Origin: Roseovarius halotolerans
Lineage (GTDB): Bacteria; Pseudomonadota; Alphaproteobacteria; Rhodobacterales; Rhodobacteraceae
NCBI RefSeq assembly: GCF_900172255.1
Contig: NZ_FWFU01000001.1
Coordinates: forward strand, 434,001-498,000
DNA length: 64,000 nt
Reading direction: 5' to 3'
Shown here: positions 24,955-34,385 of the stretch, in pieces
Numbering within the stretch: the first letter of the stretch is position 1
Layout: every line of letters begins with the position of its first letter
Notes under the pieces: generated by a model
Database searches by the model: none
The model's input: the letters and a program-made list of their open reading frames with translations, nothing else
Told to the model about the DNA's origin: nothing
Position numbers and translations under genes: made by a program

Positions 24955-25665
24955 TCAGCCGCGCGCGATCCGGTCGAGCCGCCTCGCCAGCCCTTCGGGA
25001 TCGGCGAAGAAGGGGGAATGGCCTGTGGGCATCTCGTAAAGGTCACCCCTGGGCCAGCCTTCGGTCATGCTGGCCTGGTATTCGGGCGGAATCGCGCGAT
25101 CCTCGCTGCAGCGGATGTAGGATTTCGCGACGCCCGCGTAATTCGTCCCCAGCCGGATCGGCGTCGCCTGCGGGCGGATCGCCTGCACGCAGAGCCGCTC
25201 GCGGGCATACTCCACGGTCCCGTCCGGACAGTCATGATAGAGCGCATCGAGAAGATGCGAGTCGCGAAATGTGAAGCCCAGCCCGTCGTCGGTTTTCTCG
25301 ATCGCCTCGAGCAGCGGCTGGCGCGGCGCTTCGCGGCGCATCTCGACCAGCGAGACACCGTTGCGCGGCGCGTAGGCGCAGAGGTAGACCAGCCGCGCGA
25401 TCCACTCAGGCGCCTTTTCGGCGGCTGCCGAGATCGCGAATCCCGCCATCGAGTGCCCCACCAGCATCACCGGCGTATCGATCGCCGCCAGGATCGCATC
25501 CCCGTAGGCCTCAAGCGTGATGTCCTCGACCGGGCAGGGCGCATCGCCATGTCCCGGCAGGTCGATGGCCCGCGCCCGGTGACCCAGCCGTTCAAGCGCC
25601 GGGATGAGGTCGCGCCAGCACCAGGCGCCGTGGCAGGATCCGTGCACCAGCAGGAAGTCAGACAT
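24955..25665 (-). CDS. Alpha/beta hydrolase, methylesterase/hydroxynitrile-lyase-like
   Basis: 236 residues. It starts with FLLVHGSCHGAWCW (oxyanion hole region) and has the nucleophile elbow GHSMAG at about residue 70. The catalytic His is in PTGHSPFFADPE near the end. The short lid and these motifs match the plant-type methylesterase/HNL branch also present in bacteria (EstC-like). Its start overlaps the end of the pcaD-like gene by eight bases, so the two are co-translated. The natural ester is unknown. Confidence 0.85.
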   Translation of the reverse strand: MSDFLLVHGSCHGAWCWRDLIPALERLGHRARAIDLPGHGDAPCPVEDITLEAYGDAILAAIDTPVMLVGHSMAGFAISAAAEKAPEWIARLVYLCAYAPRNGVSLVEMRREAPRQPLLEAIEKTDDGLGFTFRDSHLLDALYHDCPDGTVEYARERLCVQAIRPQATPIRLGTNYAGVAKSYIRCSEDRAIPPEYQASMTEGWPRGDLYEMPTGHSPFFADPEGLARRLDRIARG

Positions 25666-26449
25666 GGCCGATATCCTTCAGGAAGCCGCCCAGCAGCGTG
25701 GCGTAGTCTTCAGGGCGGTCGACGCAGGGCAGGTGGCCCGCCCCCCGGATCAGCTCGAACCGCGACCCGTGGATCAGCGCCACGGTTTCGCGCACGAGGT
25801 CCGGCGGCGTCGCGCGATCTTCGGAACCCGCGATGCCCAGCGTCGGCAGGCGCAACCCGCTTGTCGGGGTGTAGAAATCCGTGCCGGCAATGGCAGCGGA
25901 ACAGCCCATGTAACCCTCGGCCGGGGTATGCGAAAGCATGTTGCGCCAGCCGTGAAAATCCGGGGCATTGTCGCGAAAGCTCTTCGGGAACCAGCGTTCC
26001 ATCACCGAATCGGCCAGCGCCCCGGTGCCGTCCGCGCGCACGGTATCGATGCGCTCCTGCCACATCTCCGGCTGGCCGATCTTGGCGGCCGTGTTGCTCA
26101 GCACCAGCGCGCGCACCTGGTCGAAGCGTTTGACAGCCAGCCCCTGCGCGATCATGCCTCCGATCGAAAGGCCGACGAAAACGCAGTCGCGCACCTCCAG
26201 CAGGTCCAGCAACCGCTCGGCATCGCGCACCAGCGCGCCCATCCTGTAAGGTGCCGGCGGGCAGTCGCTCAGGCCGTGGCCGCGCTTGTCATAGCGGATG
26301 ATGCGCAGACCCTCGGGCAAGAGCGGCATGATCCTGTCCCAGAGCCGCAGATCGGTGCCCAACGAGTTGGCAAAGACCACAGGTGCGCCGTGGCGGTCGC
26401 CATCCTCGCGGTAATGCAGGGAAATATCCCCGAGATCGGCCATCTGCAT
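25658..26449 (-). CDS. pcaD: 3-oxoadipate enol-lactonase-like alpha/beta hydrolase
   Basis: 263 residues. PcaD hydrolyses 3-oxoadipate enol-lactone in the beta-ketoadipate pathway. Seen here: YDKRGHGLSD, the nucleophile elbow GLSIGGMIAQGLA with Ser at about 97, TAAKIG, and the C-terminal His in RGAGHLPCVDRPE, all typical of the PcaD branch. AAGGAAAC precedes ATG 26449. No other pca genes are adjacent, although pobA lies 5 kb away, so a role on a related lactone is possible. It forms a two-gene unit with the esterase at 24955. Confidence 0.8.
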   Translation of the reverse strand: MQMADLGDISLHYREDGDRHGAPVVFANSLGTDLRLWDRIMPLLPEGLRIIRYDKRGHGLSDCPPAPYRMGALVRDAERLLDLLEVRDCVFVGLSIGGMIAQGLAVKRFDQVRALVLSNTAAKIGQPEMWQERIDTVRADGTGALADSVMERWFPKSFRDNAPDFHGWRNMLSHTPAEGYMGCSAAIAGTDFYTPTSGLRLPTLGIAGSEDRATPPDLVRETVALIHGSRFELIRGAGHLPCVDRPEDYATLLGGFLKDIGHV

Positions 26450-26503
26450 AGAGTTTCCTTCGCGCTGTCCCGCACACTACATGCTGGCAAGCGGTTGCCG
26501 GGG

Positions 26504-27400
26504 TCAAGTAGGCGTCCGGGCTGCGCTGCCGCGGCGCCGCCGTCCTCGCCAGAACATCACCACGTTGCCAAGCGCGGCCAGCGCCACGCCCGCAATCGCG
26601 GTTGCGCTCCAGGTATAGCCCTCGAACAGCGTCGAGATGGCCAGCGCCACCACCGGGAACAGCACCGTGGCATAGCCCGCCTGCGCCGATCCGATCCGGG
26701 CCACGAGCATCAGGTAGGTCGTGAACCCGATGATCGAGCCGATGGCGGCAAGGTAGATCAGCGCCACCCAGTAACCCGTGCCCGAGGGGGCGACCATCGG
26801 CTGCCCGGTGCCCGCGATCAATCCCAGCAGGGCCAGCGCGCCGATCCCCATGCCCCAGCCGTTGGCGGTGACGGGCGTGACGCCCAGCCGCGCATTCTGG
26901 CGCGACGCCATGTTGCCCCATGAGAACACCAGCGTCCCGAAAACGGCCCAGCCGATTCCGCGCAGCGTTTCGCTGTCCGGCGTCACCACGATATCCTGCC
27001 AGAACAGCAGCACGAGGCCGCAGAGGCCGATCGCTCCGGCCAGAACCGTGCGCCCGGTGACCGGCTCGCCAAAGATCAGCCGCGCGTTCAGCGCGTTGAA
27101 GATCGAGGCCAGCGAAAAGATCACCGAAACCAGCCCTGACGGGATCAGGGCCGCCGCGTTGTATAGTCCGACGAAATTGAAGCAGAACAGGCATAACGCC
27201 TGAATGACGACAAAGCGCCACTGTGCCGGACGCTTAAGGTGGCCGATGGCCGCCAGTCCCGCCAGCATCACCAGCGCCGCCAGCACAAAGCGGTAGAAGA
27301 CCGACACCATTACCGGCACATCGCCGATCTGTGCGGCGATGGCGATCCATGTGGTGCCCCAGATCAGGACAGTGGCGGCAAACAGGATGGCTGTGGTCAT
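26504..27400 (-). CDS. DMT-superfamily (EamA) transporter
   Basis: 298 residues with ten predicted membrane helices in two EamA halves (first half from ILFAATVLIWGTTWIAI, second from about residue 150, GWAVFGTLVFSWGNM). The C-terminus is basic (FWRGRRRRGS), as expected on the cytoplasmic side. ATG 27400 begins at the first helix; the frame continues upstream without coding character. It probably exports an amino acid or other small metabolite. It is divergent from an AraC-family regulator with 122 bp between them, the usual arrangement of regulator and its target exporter. Confidence 0.88.
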   Translation of the reverse strand: MTTAILFAATVLIWGTTWIAIAAQIGDVPVMVSVFYRFVLAALVMLAGLAAIGHLKRPAQWRFVVIQALCLFCFNFVGLYNAAALIPSGLVSVIFSLASIFNALNARLIFGEPVTGRTVLAGAIGLCGLVLLFWQDIVVTPDSETLRGIGWAVFGTLVFSWGNMASRQNARLGVTPVTANGWGMGIGALALLGLIAGTGQPMVAPSGTGYWVALIYLAAIGSIIGFTTYLMLVARIGSAQAGYATVLFPVVALAISTLFEGYTWSATAIAGVALAALGNVVMFWRGRRRRGSAARTPT

Positions 27401-27522
27401 TGGCGTGGAGCTCCGTGTTGCGCTTGCTCTAGCGCATCCGATCCGTCGGGTTTTGCACGATCTTGCGCTAAAATCGGGCGCGCCCCTTCCCGCCGTGCCG
27501 GACGCTGCGCTAGGGTTCCGCC

Positions 27523-28395
27523 ATGCGTCACACCGTGCAGGATTTCCTTGGCCGTTCGCGCGCCGCACATGCCACCCACCGGCTTGACCTGGGGGGCGGG
27601 CGCAGCGTGACGATCTGGGAGAACCACGATGACCGGGTCTCTTACGACGATACCAGCGGCCACACGTTCAGCCTCTATCTGCAGGGCGGCACGGGCACGC
27701 GCCGGGTGGACGGGGGCGGCGCAAGTGGCTGGCCCGGTGCGGTCTGCGTCATGCCCGAGGGGCACCGTTCGGAATGGCACATCACCCGGCCCTTCCGGTT
27801 CGTGCATCTGCACATGCCCGATGCGACGCTGCGCGCTTCATTCGCACGCATGCATGACTGCGACGCGCGCCTACTGGACCTGCATGAGGTCAGCTATGCG
27901 GATCGCCCTGCGCTCGCGGGGCCGCTGCGGCAGCTCGCGCTGGCGGCGCAGGATGGCGATATCCTGCTGGCTGACAGTGCCGCCAGCGACCTCGTTGCGC
28001 ATCTTGAACGGGGGCGCGTCACGCTGCGGCGTGGTCTCGCGCCCCATGTGCTGCGCCGGGTGGACGAGTGGATCGCGGCAGAGATGGAAAACACCATTCG
28101 CCTCGCCGATCTCGCGGCGCTGGCCTCGATGTCCGAATATCACTTTCACCGCATGTTCCGCCTGTCGCGGGGGATCGCGCCGCATGGCTGGATCACCGCG
28201 CGCCGGATCGACCGCGCCCGCGACATGCTGCGCGGCCCGGTCCCGGTTGCCAGGATCGCCGCAGCCTGCGGATTTTCCAGCCAAAGCCACCTGACCCGCG
28301 TGTTCCGCAGGCAGACGGGCCGCACCCCCGCGCAATACCGCGACTTGCTGGGCGAGGGCAGGGGGCCACGTCATGTCCCGTTCCCGTCCGAATGA
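27523..28395 (+). CDS. AraC-family transcriptional regulator
   Basis: 290 residues. The N-terminal cupin-like sensing domain covers about 1-175. The C-terminal double helix-turn-helix (about 185-280) carries LADLAALASMSEYHFHRMF and the AraC signature around IAAACGFSSQSHLTRVFRRQ with TPAQYR after it. It likely controls the divergent DMT exporter. The stop codon abuts a terminator that serves the convergent aldehyde dehydrogenase gene. Confidence 0.92.
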   Translation: MRHTVQDFLGRSRAAHATHRLDLGGGRSVTIWENHDDRVSYDDTSGHTFSLYLQGGTGTRRVDGGGASGWPGAVCVMPEGHRSEWHITRPFRFVHLHMPDATLRASFARMHDCDARLLDLHEVSYADRPALAGPLRQLALAAQDGDILLADSAASDLVAHLERGRVTLRRGLAPHVLRRVDEWIAAEMENTIRLADLAALASMSEYHFHRMFRLSRGIAPHGWITARRIDRARDMLRGPVPVARIAAACGFSSQSHLTRVFRRQTGRTPAQYRDLLGEGRGPRHVPFPSE

Positions 28396-28422
28396 AAAAG
28401 GGCGGCCCGCAAGGGGCCGCCC
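28395..28422 (-). terminator. Intrinsic terminator of the aldehyde dehydrogenase gene
   Basis: A perfect 9-bp GC stem (28414-28422 with 28400-28408), 5-base loop, followed on the minus strand by TTTTT (28399-28395). It lies 27 bases after the aldehyde dehydrogenase stop. Confidence 0.88.
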
Positions 28423-28448
28423 GTCACTCGTAACCAACCTCGACGCCT

Positions 28449-29969
28449 CTAGAAGAAGCCGAGCTTGTTGGGGTTGTAGCTGACCAGCATGTTCTTGGTC
28501 TGCTGGTAGTGGTCCAGCATCATCTTGTGGGTCTCGCGCCCGATGCCGGATTGCTTGTAACCGCCAAAGGCCGCATGTGCCGGATAGGCGTGGTAGTTGT
28601 TGACCCAGACGCGTCCGGCTTCTATCGCGCGCCCGAAGCGGTAGCAGCGATTGGCATCGCGCGACCACACCCCGGCGCCAAGCCCGTACATCGTGTCATT
28701 GGCGATCGCCAGCGCCTCTTCCTCGTCCTTGAAGGTGGTGACGGATACGACCGGGCCGAAGATCTCCTCCTGGAAAACCCGCATCTTGTTGTGGCCCTTG
28801 AGGATCGTGGGCTGGATGTAGAACCCGTTCGACAGTTCGCCGTTGAACCGCGCGGCATCGCCGCCCACCAGCACTTCGGCGCCTTCCTCGACCCCGATGG
28901 TCAGGTAGGACATGATCTTGTCCTGCTGCTCCTGGCTCGCCTGCGCGCCCACCATGGTCTCGATCTCGCGCGGATCGCCCTGCTTGATGGCCTTCACCCG
29001 TTCGATGCAGCGGGCGATGAACTCTTCATAGATGTCCTCCTTGATCAGCGCGCGGCTGGGGCAGGTGCAGACCTCGCCCTGGTTGAAGGCAAAGAGGACA
29101 AAACCCTCGACTGCCTTGTCGAGGAACGCGTCATCCTCGGCCATCACGTCCGAGAAGAAGATATTGGGGCTCTTGCCGCCCAGTTCCAGCGTCACCGGGA
29201 TCAGGTTCTCGGTCGCGGCCTGCATGATCTTGCGTCCGGTTTCGGTCGAGCCGGTAAAGGCGATCTTGGCGATGCGCGGGCTGCGCGCCAGCGGCGCGCC
29301 GACCTCGGCGCCATAACCGTTGACGATGTTGAGAACGCCCGCGGGCAGCAGGTCGGCCACCAGCTCGGCCAGCACCATGATCGCCGCCGGGGTCTGCTCG
29401 GCGGGTTTCAGCACGATGCAATTGCCCGCCGCCAGCGCCGGGGCCAGCTTCCAGGCCGCCATCAGGATCGAGAAATTCCACGGGATGATCTGCCCAACGA
29501 CGCCCAGCGGCTCGTGAAAATGATAGGCCACGGTATCGGCGTCGATTTCCGACATGGTGCCTTCCTGGCCGCGCAGGACGCCCGCGAAATAGCGGAAATG
29601 ATCGACCGACAGCGGGATATCGGCGGCGGTCGTCTCGCGGATCGGCTTGCCGTTGTCCCATGTCTCGGCCTGTGCCAGCAGATCGAGGTTCTCCTCCATC
29701 CGGTCAGCGATCTTCAACAGCACGTTGGCGCGCTCGGCCGGGGCGGTCTTGCCCCATGCGGCGCTGGCGGCATGGGCGGCATCCAGTGCCAGCTCCACGT
29801 CCCTGGCGCCCGAGCGGGCGACCTCACAGACCTTGGCGCCGGTGATCGGCGTGATGTTGTCGAAATACTGCCCCTCCACGGGGGGCACGAACGTGCCGCC
29901 GATGAAGTTGTCGTAACGGGTCTTGAAGGGCGAGGCATGCTTGCCTGCCAGCTGTGTCATCTCGTTCAT
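28449..29969 (-). CDS. aldB: NAD-dependent aldehyde dehydrogenase (AldB/ExaC/AcoD type)
   Basis: 506 residues from ATG 29969, preceded by GGAGGAG. The frame runs far upstream, but that part overlaps the regulator gene at 30073 in another frame. Catalytic Glu is in [10 protein letters not shown] and the nucleophile Cys in [11 protein letters not shown]. The cofactor motif [12 protein letters not shown] and the C-terminal [11 protein letters not shown] segment are also present. The branch oxidises acetaldehyde and similar short aldehydes to acids. It is immediately downstream of an AcoR-like regulator on the same strand and ends at a strong terminator, so it is probably the regulator's target. 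Confidence 0.93.
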   Translation of the reverse strand: MNEMTQLAGKHASPFKTRYDNFIGGTFVPPVEGQYFDNITPITGAKVCEVARSGARDVELALDAAHAASAAWGKTAPAERANVLLKIADRMEENLDLLAQAETWDNGKPIRETTAADIPLSVDHFRYFAGVLRGQEGTMSEIDADTVAYHFHEPLGVVGQIIPWNFSILMAAWKLAPALAAGNCIVLKPAEQTPAAIMVLAELVADLLPAGVLNIVNGYGAEVGAPLARSPRIAKIAFTGSTETGRKIMQAATENLIPVTLELGGKSPNIFFSDVMAEDDAFLDKAVEGFVLFAFNQGEVCTCPSRALIKEDIYEEFIARCIERVKAIKQGDPREIETMVGAQASQEQQDKIMSYLTIGVEEGAEVLVGGDAARFNGELSNGFYIQPTILKGHNKMRVFQEEIFGPVVSVTTFKDEEEALAIANDTMYGLGAGVWSRDANRCYRFGRAIEAGRVWVNNYHAYPAHAAFGGYKQSGIGRETHKMMLDHYQQTKNMLVSYNPNKLGFF

Positions 29970-30072
29970 GTGATCTCCTCCATTCACGCGGCGTTGCGCC
30001 GGTGCGAATGGATCATGCGCGCTTCTTGCGGGCGCGATAGCCCCGCCTTGCAGGGCAGCGCGGGCGACTGTC

Positions 30073-31059
30073 TCAATTCCGGGACAGTCTGCCCCCGTCA
30101 GGTGCGATCCCGAGCCGCGCCATGCGCCGGTAAAGCGTTGCGCGCCCGATCCCGAGCGCGCGCGCCGCCTTCGAGACATTGCCCCCCGCCCGGGCCAGCG
30201 CGCGGGTGACGGCAGCGCGTTCGGCGCGCTCGAACCCGCCCGCGCCCGCATCGCCATTGAGCAGGTCATTTGCGGGCAGCGGGTTGAACCCGCCCGATAT
30301 CGCCAGCCCGAAACTGCGCCTTGCGGCGCGTGTCGCGCCGACCACGATGTCGTCGTCATCCACCGCCAGCAGCGCGGCCGGGCCGTTGCCGCCAGTGCCG
30401 CCATCCGCCACCACGATGCGCCGCCCCTCAAAGGCGGCACGAAACGCCGCCGCCTCTATCTGATGCGCAGTCTGCGCGACGATGGCGGCGATCAGGCAGT
30501 TGAAACTCTCGGTCTGGTCGGCCCTCGCCGAGGAGACGTCCAGCGCCGCGATCAACGCCCCGTCCGGCCCGTATATGGGCGCATCCATGCAGCTCATGCC
30601 GATATTGCGCGCCAGGAAATGCTGGTCGCGGTGAATGGTCACCTGCCGGTTCTCCGCAAGGCAGGTGCCGATCCCGTTGGTACCTTCCGCCGCTTCGCTC
30701 CAGTCGGCCCCAGCCCAAAGCCCCCAACGCTTGAACACCTCCGCATCGCCATCCGAACAGCGCTGCTCAAGCACGACGCCCTCGGCATCGGTCAACAGCA
30801 CCCCGCAGCCCGAATGGCCGATCAGCCCGAACAGGCTGTCGAGACGCGGCGCCGCGACGCCAAGGAAGGCACCAAGCGCCTCGCGGCGATGCCTGAGCTC
30901 GCGCGCCTCGACGCTCTGCCCGCCCTCCGGGCGCGCGGGGTCCAGCCCGTGGGCGCGCGCCGAGCGCTGCCAAGACGCCGCCAGACGCGAATGCGCTGCC
31001 GCCGAACCCGAGGACAGGGTGTCAAGCACCCGGTCGATATGCTGCGTGGCGTAAGAGAT
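30073..31059 (-). CDS. AcoR-like regulator: GAF plus Fis-type DNA-binding domain, no AAA+ domain
   Basis: About 328 residues. A GAF-type sensory domain spans about 45-215 ([19 protein letters not shown] and [16 protein letters not shown] are typical of AcoR). A Fis-type helix-turn-helix covers about 280-325 ([23 protein letters not shown]). The sigma-54 AAA+ module with its Walker motifs, present in full-length AcoR, is absent. The start is unusual: an ideal GGGAGGAG site stands four bases before an ATC at 31059, and relatives begin with M-S-Y, so ATC may be the initiator. The first ordinary start inside the gene is GTG 31029. It lies upstream of aldB on the same strand and probably controls it in response to aldehyde or alcohol. 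Confidence 0.82.
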   Translation of the reverse strand: MSYATQHIDRVLDTLSSGSAAAHSRLAASWQRSARAHGLDPARPEGGQSVEARELRHRREALGAFLGVAAPRLDSLFGLIGHSGCGVLLTDAEGVVLEQRCSDGDAEVFKRWGLWAGADWSEAAEGTNGIGTCLAENRQVTIHRDQHFLARNIGMSCMDAPIYGPDGALIAALDVSSARADQTESFNCLIAAIVAQTAHQIEAAAFRAAFEGRRIVVADGGTGGNGPAALLAVDDDDIVVGATRAARRSFGLAISGGFNPLPANDLLNGDAGAGGFERAERAAVTRALARAGGNVSKAARALGIGRATLYRRMARLGIAPDGGRLSRN

Positions 31060-31187
31060 GGTCTCCTCCCGTCGGCAAACGCCCTGCGCCCGGCCTCTCC
31101 TCGGCCCGTGCGGACCGCCCCGGGCGGATTGCCCGCAGACTAAGCCAAGCGCACGTATCCGGCAAGCCGCCAGCGCAGCCGCATCCC

Positions 31188-32357
31188 TCAATAGGGCAGG
31201 CCAACATAGTTCTGCGCCAGCGCGCGCTGCGCCGTCTCGTTCTCGTGCAAGTAAGCCAGCTCCGCCTGTTGCATGCGCAGATCGAACGCGCTCTGCTCGG
31301 GAAAGCGGTGCAGCAGGTTGGTCATCCACCAGCCGAACCGCGCGTTCTTCCAGATCCGCGCCAGCGCCCGCCCGGAATACTCCTCGAGCCCGCGTTCGTC
31401 GCTCTCACGGTAATGGCGCATCAGCGCCTGACTGAGGTAATGCACGTCGCTTGCGGCGGTATTGAGCCCCTTGGCGCCGGTGGGCGGCACGATATGGGCG
31501 GCATCGCCGCACAGAAACATCTTGCCCCAGCGCATCGGCTCGCAGACATAAGAGCGCAGCGGCGCGATGGATTTCCAGATCGACGGCCCGGTGACGAGGC
31601 GCGCGCACATTTCCTGCGGCAAGCGTCGCTCCAGTTCCTCCCAGAACATGTCGTCGCTCCAGTCGTCCGGGCTGTCGGCCAGCGGACATTGAATGTAATA
31701 GCGGCTCAGCCCTTCGTTGCGCATCGAACACAGAGCGAAACCGCGCTCGGAATTGCAATAGACCAGCTCGTCATCCACCGGCGGTGTTTCCGAGAGAACC
31801 CCCAGCCAGCCGAACGGATAGGTTTTCTCGTAGCCCCGCATCGCCTCCTGCGGGATGGCCTCGCGGCAGGGGCCGTGGAACCCGTCGCAGCCGATGATGA
31901 AATCGCAATCCAGCCGGTTCATCTTGCCGCCATGCAGGAAGGTGATGAAAGGCTGCGCGCCGTCGATGTCATGCGGGCGCACGCCGGCGCATTCATGCAA
32001 GGTCTCAAGCCCCGCCGCATCGCGCGCCTCGTAAAGGTCGCGCGTCACCTCGGACTGACCGTAGATCATCACCTGCTGCCCGGTCAGCGCCGCGAAATCC
32101 ACCCGGAAAACCTCGTCGCCATAAGCGATGCGCGCGCCGTGATGGGCGATACCCTCCGCCTCCATGCGCTCGGCCACGCCCGCCTCGCGCATCATCTCGA
32201 CAAAGCCGGTCTCCAGCACCCCTGCGCGGACCCGTTCCAGCACATGCGCCCGGCTGTGCCGCTCCAATACGACCGTATCGATTCCCTGCCGATGCAGCAG
32301 CTGCGCCAGCAAAAGCCCCGCCGGACCGCCCCCCACGATAGCCACCTGAGTGCGCAT
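31188..32357 (-). CDS. pobA: 4-hydroxybenzoate 3-monooxygenase
   Basis: 389 residues from ATG 32357 (GAGGAGGGAA upstream). PobA hydroxylates 4-hydroxybenzoate to protocatechuate using FAD, NADPH and O2 in the cytoplasm. Visible are the FAD dinucleotide-binding VGGGPAGLLLAQLL, the RVRAGVLE segment with the conserved Arg of the PobA family, the DG motif in IIGCDGFHGPCRE and the second FAD motif FLCGDAAHIVPPTGAKGLN. Length equals the family norm. Protocatechuate-pathway genes other than a pcaD-like one are not in the window. It is on the same strand as, but 128 bp upstream of, the AcoR-like gene. Confidence 0.93.
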   Translation of the reverse strand: MRTQVAIVGGGPAGLLLAQLLHRQGIDTVVLERHSRAHVLERVRAGVLETGFVEMMREAGVAERMEAEGIAHHGARIAYGDEVFRVDFAALTGQQVMIYGQSEVTRDLYEARDAAGLETLHECAGVRPHDIDGAQPFITFLHGGKMNRLDCDFIIGCDGFHGPCREAIPQEAMRGYEKTYPFGWLGVLSETPPVDDELVYCNSERGFALCSMRNEGLSRYYIQCPLADSPDDWSDDMFWEELERRLPQEMCARLVTGPSIWKSIAPLRSYVCEPMRWGKMFLCGDAAHIVPPTGAKGLNTAASDVHYLSQALMRHYRESDERGLEEYSGRALARIWKNARFGWWMTNLLHRFPEQSAFDLRMQQAELAYLHENETAQRALAQNYVGLPY

Positions 32358-32430
32358 GACGTTTCCCTCCTCGTCGCGTCCATGTTCCTTGACAGGGAAC
32401 CCGACCGGCGGAATTCTGTCCATGATCTGG

Positions 32431-32497
32431 CGCAAAGGGGCGCTGCCCCTCTTGGCCTGCGGCCAATTCACCCCGGGATGATTTCAAACAGAAGAAG
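32431..32497 (-). repeat. GC-rich intergenic palindromic repeat (copy 2)
   Basis: Read on the minus strand it runs CTTCTTCTGTTTGAAAT, a CCCGGGG stretch and an AGGGGCAGCGCCCCT hairpin (32436-32450). It belongs to the same family as 32517-32565 but in opposite orientation, so that the two copies face each other. Confidence 0.68.
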
Positions 32498-32516
32498 GGC
32501 AGGGCGCGCATCCCGG

Positions 32517-32565
32517 CTTCTTCTGTTCGGAAATATCCCGGGGGGTCCGGGGGGCTGGCCCCCCG
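32517..32565 (+). repeat. GC-rich intergenic palindromic repeat (copy 3)
   Basis: CTTCTTCTGTTCGGAAATAT, then CCCGGGG and a GGGGGG/CCCCCC hairpin (32549-32564). It forms an inverted pair with 32431-32497; the facing arms around 32475-32497 and 32517-32539 are largely complementary. It lies just past the stop of the threonine dehydratase-like gene, where the hairpin may also help end transcription. Confidence 0.7.
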
Positions 32566-32569
32566 TTGC

Positions 32570-33550
32570 TCAGCCCTTGGCGGTCTGCAGGGCGCGGATG
32601 AACATGGCGGCGTCCACATTGCCCCCGGAGATGGTGCAGATCACCGCATCGCCCTCGATCTCTCCGGGATGGAACAGAGCCGCCGCCAGCGCCACCGCGC
32701 CGCCCGGTTCGGCCACCAGCTTGAGACGCTGGAACGCCAGCGCCATTGCCGCCAGCACCTCGTGCTCGCTCACCACCAGCCCCGGCCCGCACAGTCGCGA
32801 CATGATCTCGAAGGTGATCTCGCCGGGCTGCGGCGTCACGATCGCATCGCAGATACCTCCCGCGCCGGTCGCATTCGCGAGAATCCGCCCCTCCGCAAGC
32901 GAGCGCGCTGTGTCGTCGAACCCCTCGGGCTCGCAGGGCCGCGCCCGCAGGCCCGGCGCATCGGCCTCGAGCGCCAGCGCGATCCCCGATGTCAGCCCCC
33001 CGCCGCCGCAGCAGACCAGCACATCGCCGCGCTCCACGCCTGCGTCGCGCGCCTGCTCCGCGATCTCGAGCCCGCAGGTGCCTTGCCCGGCGATCACCTC
33101 GGGTTCGTCATAGGGTTTGATCAGCGTGAGACCGCGCTCCTCGGTCAGGGCCGCGCCGATCTCCTCGCGGCTTTCACCGCCCGCGCGGTCATAAAGCACC
33201 ACCTCGGCGCCCAGGGCGCGGGTATTGTCGATCTTCAGGCGAGGCGCGTCGGCGGGCATGATGATGACTGCCGGCACACCGAATTCGCGCGCCGCCAGCG
33301 CCACGCCCTGCGCGTGGTTGCCGCTCGAAAAGGCGATCACGCCCTTGGCGCGAATCTTCGGCTCCAGCGCCGACACCGCCGCGCGCCCGCCGCGATACTT
33401 GAAGCTGCCGGTATGTTGCAGGCATTCGGGCTTGACCAGCACCCGCCGCCCGGCGATCTCGTCAAGGAAAGGCGAGGACAGCAGCGGCGTGCGCCGCGCA
33501 TGGCCCTCTAGCCGCCCGGCGGCGGCGCGGATCATGTCGATATCGCTCAT
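32570..33550 (-). CDS. Threonine/serine dehydratase-like PLP enzyme
   Basis: 326 residues, a fold-type II PLP enzyme without the regulatory ACT domain of biosynthetic IlvA. The Lys that binds PLP is in HTGSFKYRGG, the substrate/carboxylate loop is SSGNHAQGVA and the phosphate-binding loop is CGGGGLTSG. The catabolic family deaminates L-threonine or L-serine; members may instead be racemases or act on hydroxyaspartate. Its ATG overlaps the stop of the upstream alpha/beta hydrolase (33547-33550), so they form an operon, together with a haloacid dehalogenase-like gene. Confidence 0.88.
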   Translation of the reverse strand: MSDIDMIRAAAGRLEGHARRTPLLSSPFLDEIAGRRVLVKPECLQHTGSFKYRGGRAAVSALEPKIRAKGVIAFSSGNHAQGVALAAREFGVPAVIIMPADAPRLKIDNTRALGAEVVLYDRAGGESREEIGAALTEERGLTLIKPYDEPEVIAGQGTCGLEIAEQARDAGVERGDVLVCCGGGGLTSGIALALEADAPGLRARPCEPEGFDDTARSLAEGRILANATGAGGICDAIVTPQPGEITFEIMSRLCGPGLVVSEHEVLAAMALAFQRLKLVAEPGGAVALAAALFHPGEIEGDAVICTISGGNVDAAMFIRALQTAKG

Positions 33551-34383
33551 GTCTCGGAGGTCTCCAGCAATTCATGCAGCGCGGCCAGCGCCTCTGCTTC
33601 GTCAAGAAAGGGCACATGCCCGCGATCGGGCACCGTCGCGGCGATCAGCCCCGGATGGCGCTCCTGCATGCGCGTCAGCGTCTGCGCGCTCAGAAGGTCC
33701 GAGTTCGCGCCCCTCACCACCGCCAGCGGCGTGTCGCGCAGCGCGTCGAACAGCGCCCAGAGGTCCACGGACTCGCCCGCGCCGGCCTGGCCGACCAGCG
33801 CATCGCGCAGTTTGGGATCATAGCGCAGCGCCAGCCCGCCTTCGGCGCGCGGGGCGAACATGGCCTCGGCCTGCGCGCGCCAGCGCGCACGCGAAACGCC
33901 CGCAAAATCCGCGCCATGTGCCGCCTCCAGCGCCGCAGCGGCGGCATCGAGATCGGCGAAAGGCGGCGGTTTGCCGACATAATCCATGATCCGCTCAAGC
34001 CCGCCGGGCGCGACCTCGGGGCCGATATCGTTGAGCAACACCGCGTCCAGTCGCCCCCCGTGACCCGCCGCCAGCGCCATCGCGATCAGCCCGCCGCGCG
34101 AGGTGCCGATCAGCGTGACCCGTTCGAGGCCGAGATGGTCCAGCAATTCGATCACATCCTGCGCCTCGCGCATGATGTTGTAATTCGTGAACTCCGGGTC
34201 ATGATCCGAGCGCCCGCGCCCGCGATAATCAAGCCGCAGCATCCGCATGCCGGCCAGATGCGGCGCCAGCGGATCGAAATCGCGCGCATTGCGCGTCAGC
34301 CCCGCAAGGCACAGCACCGCCCGCCCTGCGCCCTCATCCTCGTAATAGAGGCTCAGCCCGTCCGAGCTGGTGAAACGCGCCAT
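33547..34383 (-). CDS. Alpha/beta hydrolase
   Basis: 278 residues. It has the standard fold: CLAGLTRNARDFD (oxyanion region), LDYRGRGRSD, nucleophile elbow IGTSRGG at about residue 94 and final His in PDRGHVPFLDE. The Gly-Thr-Ser-Arg-Gly elbow is found in a Rhodobacteraceae group of uncharacterised hydrolases. It is coupled by a four-base overlap to the dehydratase gene downstream and lies two bases after the dehalogenase gene, making a three-gene unit. The substrate is not evident. Confidence 0.85.
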   Translation of the reverse strand: MARFTSSDGLSLYYEDEGAGRAVLCLAGLTRNARDFDPLAPHLAGMRMLRLDYRGRGRSDHDPEFTNYNIMREAQDVIELLDHLGLERVTLIGTSRGGLIAMALAAGHGGRLDAVLLNDIGPEVAPGGLERIMDYVGKPPPFADLDAAAAALEAAHGADFAGVSRARWRAQAEAMFAPRAEGGLALRYDPKLRDALVGQAGAGESVDLWALFDALRDTPLAVVRGANSDLLSAQTLTRMQERHPGLIAATVPDRGHVPFLDEAEALAALHELLETSET

Positions 34384-34385
34384 GT

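Noticed and set aside
28509..30209. Open frame of about 560 codons on the plus strand
   Set aside because: Antisense shadow of the aldehyde dehydrogenase gene with low-complexity His/Gly/Arg composition.
29970..30440. N-terminal extension of the aldehyde dehydrogenase frame
   Set aside because: Overlaps the AcoR-like gene in another frame. A strong GGAGGAG site and the normal protein start are at 29969.
31060..31329. 90-codon upstream extension of the AcoR-like frame with ordinary start codons
   Set aside because: Arg/Ala/Gly-rich without similarity to the family and overlaps the pobA 3' end; the GGGAGGAG site lies after it.
31245..33113. Open frame of about 620 codons on the plus strand
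   Set aside because: Antisense to pobA and the dehydratase-like gene and crosses an intergenic repeat; no ribosome site or recognisable domain.
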